Part shown: piece by piece, positions 45,171 through 53,178 of the stretch
Layout of the letters: every line of letters begins with the position of its first letter
Numbering within the stretch: position 1 is the first letter of the stretch
Assembly: GCF_010998615.1 (NCBI RefSeq)
Contig: NZ_JAAEAH010000018.1
Span: forward strand, 44,595-108,594
DNA from: Myxococcus sp. CA023
GTDB lineage: Bacteria; Myxococcota; Myxococcia; Myxococcales; Myxococcaceae
Reading direction: 5' to 3'
DNA: 64,000 nt
The notes under the pieces: generated by a model
What the model was told of the DNA's origin: nothing
What the model saw: only the letters and a program-made list of their open reading frames with translations
The model's database searches: none
Translations under genes and position numbers: made by a program

Positions 45171-47455
45171 CACGCGACCTCGAGGCTGAGTTCGGCCAAC
45201 GTCCGGGCGATCTGCTCGCGCGCTTCGTCCTCGGACAGCCCGGCAATGCGCTCCATCAGGCCCTGCTCCTCCTGCTCGGGCGTGCTCACGTCGCCCGGGT
45301 CCGACGCCAGGCGGCCACGCCGCGCCTCCAACAGGGACAGCAGACGCTTCGCCAGCGGCCCCAGCCGGGGCAGCTCGAAGAAGAGCGTCGTCGACAGCGG
45401 GAGCTCGAGCGCCCGCGAGATGCGCTCCTTCAACAACGTGGCCCCAATGGAGTTCAGGCCGAGTTCGAAGAAGGTCCGCCCCTGCACATCGAGCGTCGCG
45501 GGCTCGACCTCCAGCACGTCCGCGAGGTGCCCACGCAGGAACGCCTGCATCTGGGCCTCCCCATGCACAACGGGAACGCGGGAAGCATCCCCGGCGGCCA
45601 CCGCGGCGGCCTGAAGGAGGCTGGCGGCATCCGGCCGCGCGTCCTTGGGTGAGCGGCAGACTTCATCGGGTGAAAGCCACTCGGGCCACAGGCGCTGACG
45701 CTGGAAGGGGTAGACCGGCAGGCTCACGCAGCGCCCTGCGCGCACCGGGAACACCTCGGGCGGCACCGCCCCATCCGCGACGAAGACACGGCCGGCCTCC
45801 ACCTGCTCCAGCGGCATGCCCTCCTGAACCAGGAGCGTCGTCCCACTCGACGTCGCAAGCGAACCGAGGAGCGCCACGAGCCCAGCCCGGTCGCCCGCGA
45901 TCACCGCGGCACGGTGCCGGTGGTGCTGACGCTTGAGCGCCGCCGTGAAGCAGACGTCCTCCAGCGTTGCCACGGAGTCCGGCGTCGCGGCGAGGAAGTC
46001 CCGAAGCTGGAGCGCCCGCTGACGGAGCGCGTCCTGAGAGAGCGCCGAGAGCGCCAGGAAATGGACCGGCGCTGGCGTCCGCTCCAGCACCGCAGCCGGA
46101 GCTGCCTCCAGGACCACGAAGCCGTTGGCACCGCCCAGGGACGTGGACACGATGCCCGCTCGCAGAGGCACGCCAGGCTCCCGCGCGGCCCAGGGCTCCA
46201 GCTCCGTCTGGATGCTCAGCCCGAGCGCGTCGAACGAAACCAGCGGGTTGGGCGCATCCACGTGAATCGTCGGCGCAAACGTGCGGTGGTGCAGTGACAG
46301 GCACACCTTGATGAACTGCGCGATGCCCGCCGCGGCGCCCAGGTAGCCCACGTTGTTGCTGATGGCGCCGAGCCTGCAAGGCACCGGCCGCTGCGTCCCG
46401 AGCGCCTCCCCGATGGCCTCCGCCTCGGCCGCGTCGCCCTTGAGGAACGACGAGCCGTGCATCTCGATGTAGTCGATGCTCGCCGGAGCCACCCCGCCCT
46501 GCTCACACGCCTGCCGGATGACGTCCGCCTGCGCCGAGGCGCTGGGCGCCATGATCCACTCGTTCCGACCGTTGTGATTGACGGCGCTGCCCCGAATCAC
46601 CGCGTACACGCGGTCACCAGGCTCAACCCTGGACAGGCGCTTGAGGACGACGACGCCAGCGCCCTCCCCGCGCACGTAGCCGTCCGCCTGCGCATCCAGG
46701 GTCCGGCACTGCCCCCGCTCGGAGAACACGCCGGCCTGGGACAGCATGATGCTGCTGTCCGGCGACAGCATCAGCTCGACGCCCCCGGCGAGGGCCATCT
46801 CCACCTCGCCCAGCGTCAAGCTGCGGCACGCCTCATGGAGGGCCACCGTCGAGGAGGCACACCCCACGCTCGACACGGTGCTGGGTCCCCGGAAATCAAA
46901 GGCGTAGGAGAGCCGGTTGGCCGCGAAGGACGCCGTCGTTCCCAGGACGGAATAGCCATCCAGCGCGGACCAGTCCCGCGCCAGCATCCGCTGGAAGTCG
47001 CTGAAGTTGACGCCCATGAAGACGCCCGTGCGGCTCCCTCGCACGGCGTCGAAGGGCAGGCCTGCATCCTCCAGCGCATGCCATGCACACTCGAAGAGGA
47101 GACGGTGCTGCGGGTCCATCTGCCGCAGCTCCCGCTTCGACAGCCGGAACGCCGCGGGGTCGGCCAGCTCCACGCCTTCAATCAGTCCGGCCTTGCGGTT
47201 GCGAATCGTCCCGGGGCGATCGGGTGCAGTGTCGAAGAGCGAAGACAAAGGCCAGCGCCCGGCCGGGATGTCCCCCGTCGCATCAATCCCATCACATAGC
47301 ATTTGCCAGAGCGTACGCGGGCAGTCCGACATGGGCAGACGCAGGCCCAGTCCAATCACAGCAATGGGTTCACACAACATCAAGGCACGGCTCCGCTGGC
47401 GACTCGCAAGCCGCTCAGACTCATCACCTGTTTGAACTTCATTCTCAACCAACAA
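45170..47455 (-). CDS. AT-less KS-ACP protein with altered KS active site
   Basis: A 761-residue protein. The KS keeps the nucleophile Cys (VGCASSTVAL, about 200) and the first His (EMHGSS, about 333). The second His, in the usual NxGHLE, is Tyr (NNVGYLG, about 370), so decarboxylative condensation is probably lost while acyl transfer through Cys could remain. The KS-AT linker joins directly to the post-AT linker LPVYPFQRQRLW, with no AT between. ACP Ser is in LGLNSIGATLL near 669. It is the first megasynthase in the operon, suggesting it takes the pyrrolyl group from the free carrier and passes it on. The start is uncertain: a TTG at 47455 near the preceding stop, or an ATG at 47380 next to CEPIAVIG. 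Confidence 0.85.
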   Translation of the reverse strand: MLVENEVQTGDESERLASRQRSRALMLCEPIAVIGLGLRLPMSDCPRTLWQMLCDGIDATGDIPAGRWPLSSLFDTAPDRPGTIRNRKAGLIEGVELADPAAFRLSKRELRQMDPQHRLLFECAWHALEDAGLPFDAVRGSRTGVFMGVNFSDFQRMLARDWSALDGYSVLGTTASFAANRLSYAFDFRGPSTVSSVGCASSTVALHEACRSLTLGEVEMALAGGVELMLSPDSSIMLSQAGVFSERGQCRTLDAQADGYVRGEGAGVVVLKRLSRVEPGDRVYAVIRGSAVNHNGRNEWIMAPSASAQADVIRQACEQGGVAPASIDYIEMHGSSFLKGDAAEAEAIGEALGTQRPVPCRLGAISNNVGYLGAAAGIAQFIKVCLSLHHRTFAPTIHVDAPNPLVSFDALGLSIQTELEPWAAREPGVPLRAGIVSTSLGGANGFVVLEAAPAAVLERTPAPVHFLALSALSQDALRQRALQLRDFLAATPDSVATLEDVCFTAALKRQHHRHRAAVIAGDRAGLVALLGSLATSSGTTLLVQEGMPLEQVEAGRVFVADGAVPPEVFPVRAGRCVSLPVYPFQRQRLWPEWLSPDEVCRSPKDARPDAASLLQAAAVAAGDASRVPVVHGEAQMQAFLRGHLADVLEVEPATLDVQGRTFFELGLNSIGATLLKERISRALELPLSTTLFFELPRLGPLAKRLLSLLEARRGRLASDPGDVSTPEQEEQGLMERIAGLSEDEAREQIARTLAELSLEVA

Positions 47456-47458
47456 GAA

Positions 47459-50002
47459 TCAATAAAGACATACGTCCGGAACGTCTTTCACTGCGGCCGG
47501 CGTGGCATCACGCGGCCCGAGGCCTCCGTCCTCCACCACGGACAGATCGCCAAAATCAAAAAGGGCGTGCTTGTACAGCTTGAGGCGCGGACTCAATCCT
47601 TCGGGCCCCACCCGCACCGCGACGAACTTCGCGCGATCGGTCTGCATCATCCGCTCGAAGTCCCGAACGGCTTGCTTCGAGGACACGGGATACCCGAACC
47701 GGGAGATGGCTTCCAGAACCACAGAGGTCTGGATCCCACAATAGATGAGGTTGACGCGCTTGGGCTGGGATTGGAACTCGGAGGCCTCGATGGCGACCTG
47801 GGTCATCTTGTCCGCGGAGTGCTCCCAGAGCAGCGCGTTCAGCTGGCGAACCCGCTCCAGCTCCGGGGCGGACACGCCCATTTCCTGGAGGAAGCGCCAC
47901 AGCTCCGAGCCTGGCTGGAATGGCGGCTGCTTCTCGTCGAAGCGCACCAGGTACATCTTGGATTCGAGCGTTCCGTCCTCCAGGAAGCTCAGTCCCAGGA
48001 ACAGCGGGTAGTACTCGGTCCGCAGCGCGGAAGCGTAGGTCTTCACCCGCTCCGCGAAGGGCCCTGCCCGGAAGCGCTCCGGCAGGCGGCTCATCGCCTC
48101 ATCGAAACCGGAGTGCCCGCGCATGGGGTCGAAGTGCCAGCTGGCGGCAATGGAATACCGGGTGGGGCCTCCGGGCTTGAACTCCGCGCGCACCAGTCCC
48201 AGGTCGGATGACCGGAATGTCTCGCAGATGGCCACGGACCGCTCGACGCCCTCGTTGGAGATGCCGAGCTGACGCGTGTAGTCCCGGAAGGCCTGCGTGA
48301 CCGTCCCATTGTCGCCGTAGAGCATGAAGCCCAGGCCGGGCTCGTCCGCGTTGTAGGAGAACTCAATCAACGCCTTCTTCGCGATGCCCAGGCCCTGCAC
48401 CGGGAGCCAGTACTCCAGGAACCGCCGCACCTCGGAGGCCTCGCTCAGCAGACCTTGGGCGCGCAGGGCATCCCGGACGAACCACCCCAGCGTCTTGTCC
48501 GGCTTCCACAGCACTTCCGTGTCGAAGTGGCAGATGCGATCACGCGGGCCGACCCGTTGAGGAACCACCAGGTTGGCCAGCATCCGTCCCGCGTAGCGCG
48601 CTCCCAGCGCCACCCGGCTGGCGGGCCACAGTGCCTCGGTGCCCAAGCCCTTCTCGGACTTCTGCTGCCAGGCGCGCTTCGCGAGCCGCAAGGCGATGTC
48701 CGGGCGCAGGAGGAACTCCGGTCCCGCCTGGACGTGCATCAGCTTGAGGAACTCCTGGTAGATCTCCGGATGCTCGTGGTTCAGCGCGTAGAGCTCCTCC
48801 ACGTACCACTGGGCCAGCTTGATGAGCCGTGTCCGCTCGCCGGGGACGTGGGGATGCCGCATGGCCTCCGCCGTCACGAAGAACCAGAGGCCCTGGAGCC
48901 ACTGCGCGCCCGTGCGCAGGTAGGACGCCGTCCAGGCCTGGGTCACCGCCTCCAGGCTGTCGAGCTGATGCAGCGCCTCGTTGAGGAGGTTCGCCTCCAG
49001 CATCGCCACCGACATGCCCTGGCCGAAGACGGGGTCGAAGTAGCACCACGCATCCCCCAGGACGAGCAACCCCGCGGGGAAGTCCCGGATGCGCTCGAAG
49101 TGGCGCCATTTCACGTCCGGCACCCGGTACACCCCGACGTCCGAGACGGGCTTCGCGTCCTTGATGGCTTCGTAGATGTCCGGCTCGCGGAGGCTGCGGG
49201 CGAACTCCACGAATCCGTCCTCGCCGCGGGGCGGGTGGTGTCCTTCGTAGCCGAACAAGGACACAATCCAGCGATTGCCTTCCACGCCCAGCATCGCCCC
49301 GCCGCGCGGTTCGTCGGGCGGCAGCGGGGTGATCCACAGCCCGCGCCAGTCCCTGGCTGTCTCCGGCTGCTCGAAGAGGCGTGACACGTAGCAGAGGTTG
49401 ATGGGCAGCCGGCTCTCCTCCGGCGGGCTGAACCCCAACTCCGACAGCCACTTGCCCAGCTGCGATCCGCGCCCGCTCGCGTCGACCACGACGTTTGCGA
49501 GCCGGTTCGTCACCGCGCCGCCGTCCTCGTGGCGGTCATGCGTCTGGACACCGAGAATCCGCCTTCCATCCGGCGTGGCCAGCAGCGCCCGCACGGCGGT
49601 CGACTCCAGGATCTCCACGTTGGAATAGGCGCGAAGCCGCTCTCTCAGGTAGCGCTCCAGGGAGAAGCGCGTCTGCGGGTACAGGACGATGCCGCTGCGG
49701 TGGCGCGGCATCCAGTCACCAAACTGCAGCCACCGGAGGTCCTGGGTGAAGTCGAAGGGCTCGATGCCGTCCGCCTTCATCTGCTCGACGAGGCCGGGGA
49801 AGTACTGCTCCAGCAGGTCCACACCCTTTCGCAGCAGGACGTGGATGTGATTGGCCTGGGGCGCGCCCTGGCGCGGGCCTTCCTGGAGCACGTCCCGTTC
49901 AATGACGGTGACGCGCTCGAAATGGTCCGCCAGCACGCGCGCGGCGCTGAGCCCACCAATGCTGGCGCCAATGACAATGGCGCTCCCAGGAAGTTTGTTC
50001 AT
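47459..50002 (-). CDS. FAD-dependent monooxygenase fused to an unassigned C-terminal domain
   Basis: An 847-residue protein, about twice the usual length of a flavin monooxygenase. The N-terminal ~430 residues are a para-hydroxybenzoate-hydroxylase-fold FAD enzyme: AIVIGASIGGLSAARVL (dinucleotide binding), VVDASGRGS near 190, and LVLGDAWCYFDPVFGQGMS near 310. The C-terminal ~340 residues (from about 500) are a separate domain with beta-strand-like segments and KxY motifs (ESKMYLVRF, PRLKLYKHALFDF), faintly reminiscent of ABBA aromatic prenyltransferases. I cannot assign it. The ATG at 50002 has GAGGCGGG upstream and is preferred over a TTG at 50029. Candidate roles are hydroxylation, or oxidation of the oxazoline-type ring, because the Cy module lacks an oxidase domain. 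Confidence 0.85.
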   Translation of the reverse strand: MNKLPGSAIVIGASIGGLSAARVLADHFERVTVIERDVLQEGPRQGAPQANHIHVLLRKGVDLLEQYFPGLVEQMKADGIEPFDFTQDLRWLQFGDWMPRHRSGIVLYPQTRFSLERYLRERLRAYSNVEILESTAVRALLATPDGRRILGVQTHDRHEDGGAVTNRLANVVVDASGRGSQLGKWLSELGFSPPEESRLPINLCYVSRLFEQPETARDWRGLWITPLPPDEPRGGAMLGVEGNRWIVSLFGYEGHHPPRGEDGFVEFARSLREPDIYEAIKDAKPVSDVGVYRVPDVKWRHFERIRDFPAGLLVLGDAWCYFDPVFGQGMSVAMLEANLLNEALHQLDSLEAVTQAWTASYLRTGAQWLQGLWFFVTAEAMRHPHVPGERTRLIKLAQWYVEELYALNHEHPEIYQEFLKLMHVQAGPEFLLRPDIALRLAKRAWQQKSEKGLGTEALWPASRVALGARYAGRMLANLVVPQRVGPRDRICHFDTEVLWKPDKTLGWFVRDALRAQGLLSEASEVRRFLEYWLPVQGLGIAKKALIEFSYNADEPGLGFMLYGDNGTVTQAFRDYTRQLGISNEGVERSVAICETFRSSDLGLVRAEFKPGGPTRYSIAASWHFDPMRGHSGFDEAMSRLPERFRAGPFAERVKTYASALRTEYYPLFLGLSFLEDGTLESKMYLVRFDEKQPPFQPGSELWRFLQEMGVSAPELERVRQLNALLWEHSADKMTQVAIEASEFQSQPKRVNLIYCGIQTSVVLEAISRFGYPVSSKQAVRDFERMMQTDRAKFVAVRVGPEGLSPRLKLYKHALFDFGDLSVVEDGGLGPRDATPAAVKDVPDVCLY

Positions 50003-50054
50003 GCCGTGTCCCGCCTCGTTCAGCGTCAACGCTCAGGTTGCTCGCGGAAGCCGT

Positions 50055-51440
50055 TCAGGCCGCCGCCTGCTGTCCGGTCAGGTGCGCCAGGATGAGGTCG
50101 TGGACTTGCGTGGCGTGGAGTATCTCTGCCTCGATCAGCTCACCATGTCGTGTCATCAGCACCGGCCCATTCTCCGGGCCGGTGGGTAGGCCATGCGCGC
50201 CTTTGAGGAGGGAGCCGTCCATCGAGACGACCTCCAGTCGCGATCGCACGCCCAGCTTCTCCTTCACGACACTGCCCCCCAGTTCCAGCATTCGAAGACC
50301 GAGCTTCGGGTCCACGAACATCTCCAGCGGGTCGTAGCCCGGCTTACGGTAGATATCGACGGTCCGCGCGTAGTCCGGCGCACGCGCATCATCGAGCCAG
50401 TAGAAGTACGTGAACCAGGCATCCGGTTCGGCCAGGGCCACCAGTTCGCCGGAGCGTGGGTGGTCCAGATGGTGGGTGCGCTTGCCCTCGGCATCGAGCA
50501 CCTGGGCCACCCCGGGCTCCGCCTCGACCAGCGCCTTGACCTCATCCAGCAGCGCGGGGTTCCGGACGTAGATGTGCGCGATCTGCATGTCCGCGACGGC
50601 GAAGGCCTCACTGCCGCTGGGATAGACGACGTCACGCCCGCCCTCTTCCCGAATCGCCAGCCACCCTCGGCGGCGGAAGAGGCGGTTCAGGTGGACGGCC
50701 CGAGACACGGGGACCGCTCCGAACTCCGAGAGGATGATGACGCGCACGCCGCGCGACTCGTAGAAGCCAATCAGCTTCCCGACGACATCGTCGATCTCGC
50801 GAAGGCTCTTGTGGATCTCCTTCGCGTCCGGCCCAAACGTGTGCGGCGTGTAGTCCAGGTGCGGCAGGAAGACGAGCGAGAGCGTGGGGTTGTGCCGCTG
50901 CTCCAGCCACATGGCGACGTCGGCGATCCACTCCGAGGAGCGGATGCTGTAGCGGGGCCCCCAGTAGTCATACGCGGGGAAGTTCCCCAACGCCTCGACG
51001 AGCGGCTTGCGCAGGTGGAGCGGCTCCGTGAAGACGTCTGGCAGCACCCGCCCGTCCGCGGTGAAGGACGGCTGCGGCGTGATGGCGTAGTCCGCCTTCG
51101 AATACATGTTCATGAACCAGCACACGCGGGCACAAGTGAAGCTGGGGTCGAGCTTGCGGGCGGCGTCCCAGAGCTGCGGCGTCTGCACGAGCCCGTCGGA
51201 CTGGGGCCAGAAGCGGACCTCTCCCAGCTCCCGGTTGAGCCATCCATCTCCGACGATTCCGTGCTCGCTGGGGTATCTTCCGGTCAGGAACGTCGCCTGC
51301 ATGGTGCAGTTCAGCGCCGGCAGGACGGGCTGGAGCGGCACCATGCGCCCCCGCTCCACGAATGCCTGCATGTTTGGCGTCGAGGGACCGACATACCTCG
51401 CGCTCAATCCAGGCAAATCCAAAACGACGCAACGTTCCAT
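50055..51440 (-). CDS. alkaline phosphatase superfamily (nucleotide pyrophosphatase-like) enzyme
   Basis: A 461-residue protein beginning MERCVVLDLPGLSARYVG. The order VLDLPGLS, STPNMQAFVERG, ATFLTGRYPSEHGIVGDGW, VFLPHLDYTPHTFGPD and VIILSEFGAVPVSR is that of type I phosphodiesterase/nucleotide pyrophosphatase-like enzymes, with metal ligands Asp, Asp-His and Glu/His visible. Where relatives have a nucleophilic Thr in PAVTC, this protein has PALNC, so catalysis may be altered or use the next Thr. The frame is open to a GTG at 51614, but the upstream part has noncoding-like composition and dyad repeats, so I chose the ATG at 51440. It is the first gene of the minus-strand operon. Confidence 0.8.
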   Translation of the reverse strand: MERCVVLDLPGLSARYVGPSTPNMQAFVERGRMVPLQPVLPALNCTMQATFLTGRYPSEHGIVGDGWLNRELGEVRFWPQSDGLVQTPQLWDAARKLDPSFTCARVCWFMNMYSKADYAITPQPSFTADGRVLPDVFTEPLHLRKPLVEALGNFPAYDYWGPRYSIRSSEWIADVAMWLEQRHNPTLSLVFLPHLDYTPHTFGPDAKEIHKSLREIDDVVGKLIGFYESRGVRVIILSEFGAVPVSRAVHLNRLFRRRGWLAIREEGGRDVVYPSGSEAFAVADMQIAHIYVRNPALLDEVKALVEAEPGVAQVLDAEGKRTHHLDHPRSGELVALAEPDAWFTYFYWLDDARAPDYARTVDIYRKPGYDPLEMFVDPKLGLRMLELGGSVVKEKLGVRSRLEVVSMDGSLLKGAHGLPTGPENGPVLMTRHGELIEAEILHATQVHDLILAHLTGQQAAA

Positions 51441-52038
51441 GCCCGAAGCAAACTGCTCACGAGCAGACCAGTCAATCACCGACCAGGTTGTCCCATACCC
51501 TGGTCTGAGATGGGTGTTCAGCCACTTCGACCAGGTCGGCCGCGTGTAGAATTTTACCGCGGCCATAGGCTGGAGAGCACTGCTGCGAGCGCTCGCAGCG
51601 GGAATGAGTGACACCGCACCCAGTGCAATGGGTAGTGAAACGAAACGGAATACATGGTCTGGAGGGGCGGGTCATGGGCCTCATTTCAGCCCTTTCCCCT
51701 ACTGACCGCGGGTGCGCGGCCGGTCCTCGAGACCAGGTCCTCCGCGGCAGCGGCAAATCGCGTCCCGGCCCATTTGTAACTCATTGAGTCCACCTCGGGC
51801 CAGACCCAGTAGATAGGAATTACCGAGCCCCGCACTTCAATCCCATCCAGCGCCACCTCAAAAGACACACTTTCCGACCACCATCCCCGAGGTTCTTGAC
51901 GGCTCGTTCCTGCGCACGCGAGACTTCGCCTGACTCCTCTCACGTCTCACCATCCATCTCCGAGGGCATGCAGCGCGAGCGCAAGGCGTTCGAAGCGCGC
52001 CCCCTCGTTGCTGTCACCCGTTGGAACGCCAGGAAAAC
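51441..52038. promoter_or_regulatory. divergent promoter region of the cluster
   Basis: About 600 bases separate the divergent starts at 51440 (minus, main operon) and 52039 (plus, pyrrole-starter genes). Composition is less biased than in coding DNA, and no supported gene fits. It must hold the promoters for both arms. GACCAGG-type repeats cluster at 51481-51535 and again at 51731. I could not identify -10/-35 boxes with confidence. Confidence 0.65.
51481..51505. repeat. GACCAGG/CCTGGTC dyad, candidate operator, with further copies nearby
   Basis: GACCAGG (51481-51487) and CCTGGTC (51499-51505) form a 7-bp dyad with 11-bp spacing, centred about 50 bases upstream of the first operon gene. 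The same heptamer recurs directly at 51529-51535 and 51731-51737, and GACCA at 51466. Another short dyad, GGTC-N5-GACC, lies at 51722-51734. This pattern suggests a repeated regulator-binding site. Confidence 0.45.
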
Positions 52039-53178
52039 ATGGACTTCAGTTGGACTCACGAGCAGGTGGAGCTCTATGACCGTGCCCTCGCCTTCGCGCG
52101 AGCGCAGTTGCCCGAGGCCTCAAAGCCCAGCAAGGAAGCCCTGCCACGCGATTTGTGGCAACGCTGTGGTGAGTTCGGCTTCCTGGGTCTGCCCGTGCCA
52201 GCGGCGCATGGCGGACTGGGACTGGACACACTGACCACTGCGCGGGTGATGGAGGCGCTGGGACGCGGCTGCGTGGACACCGGACTGGTGTTCTCCGTGG
52301 GAGCTCACCTCTTCGCCTGCGTGATGCCCATCCTGGAGAGCGGGGATGACGCGCAGAAGTCCCGGTACCTGCCCCGCCTGTGCTCGGGGGAATGGGTGGG
52401 CGCCAACGCCATCTCCGAACCGGAAGCGGGATCGGATGTGTTTGCCCTGAAGACGCGCGCGGTGCGGGACGGCGACAGCTACGTGCTCGATGGTGGCAAG
52501 AGCTACGTCACCAATGGCCCTTCCGCGGACGTCTTCCTCGTCTACGCCGCCACGCAGCCGGCCCATGGGTACATGGGCCTGAGCGCATTCCTCGTGGAGA
52601 AGGACACGCCGGGACTGTCCGTCGGGCGTGCCTTCGAGAAGATGGGGCTGTCCACGTCGCCCATCGCCCCCATCTACCTGGAGGGGTGCCGTGTCCCGGA
52701 GTCCGCGCGGCTGGGTGCGGAGGGCCAGGGCGCGGCGATGTTCAAGCGCTCCATGCAGTGGGAGCGCGCATGCCTCTTCGCCGCCTACGTGGGCGTCATG
52801 GAGCGGGTGCTCGAACAGACGGCGGACTTCGCCCGGACCCGCAAGCAGTTCAAGAAGGCCCTGGGGAAGAACCAGGCCATCTCCCACAAGCTGGCGGACA
52901 TGAAGCAGCGGCTGGAGGCATCCCGGCTGCTGCTGTACCAGGCCTGCTGGAAGATGGACCGAGGCCAGGACGCCGTCATGGAAGTGTCCCTGGCCAAGCT
53001 GGCCATCAGCGAGGCTGCCATCCAGAGCGGCCTGGACGCCATCCAGATTCACGGCGGCATGGGCTACGTGGCCGAAACGGGCATCGAGCGCGTGCTGCGT
53101 GACGCCATTCCCAGCGCCATCTTCTCCGGCACCTCCGAAATCCAACGCGACATCATCGCCAACCAGCTCGGCCTATGA
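52039..53178 (+). CDS. prolyl-carrier-protein dehydrogenase, acyl-CoA dehydrogenase type (PltE/RedW-like)
   Basis: A 379-residue flavoprotein, the length of PltE. It matches the subfamily that oxidises L-prolyl-S-PCP to pyrrolyl-2-carboxyl-S-PCP, including GLVFSVGAHLFACVMPI, GANAISEPEAGSD, MQWERACLFAAYVGVMERVL, QAISHKLADMKQRLE and IFSGTSEIQRDIIA. The SEPEAGSD and FARTRKQF segments are general acyl-CoA dehydrogenase features, while WERACLFA is characteristic of the proline-oxidising group. The ATG at 52039 follows AGGA by 5 bases and is chosen over an upstream TTG at 52021. The stop overlaps the start of the prolyl ligase (ATGA). Its carrier partner would be the free PCP at 8002. Confidence 0.92.
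   Translation: MDFSWTHEQVELYDRALAFARAQLPEASKPSKEALPRDLWQRCGEFGFLGLPVPAAHGGLGLDTLTTARVMEALGRGCVDTGLVFSVGAHLFACVMPILESGDDAQKSRYLPRLCSGEWVGANAISEPEAGSDVFALKTRAVRDGDSYVLDGGKSYVTNGPSADVFLVYAATQPAHGYMGLSAFLVEKDTPGLSVGRAFEKMGLSTSPIAPIYLEGCRVPESARLGAEGQGAAMFKRSMQWERACLFAAYVGVMERVLEQTADFARTRKQFKKALGKNQAISHKLADMKQRLEASRLLLYQACWKMDRGQDAVMEVSLAKLAISEAAIQSGLDAIQIHGGMGYVAETGIERVLRDAIPSAIFSGTSEIQRDIIANQLGL

Noticed and set aside
47459..50002. FAD-dependent halogenase
   Set aside because: The flavin domain lacks the WxWxIP motif; LWITPLP is not equivalent. A hydroxylase-type monooxygenase fits better.
51686..51943. Possible 85-codon minus-strand gene in the divergent promoter region
   Set aside because: Part of its translation looks protein-like (SVIPIYWVWPEVDSMSYKW), but it lacks a good start, its third-position GC is lower than in neighbours, and I know no family.
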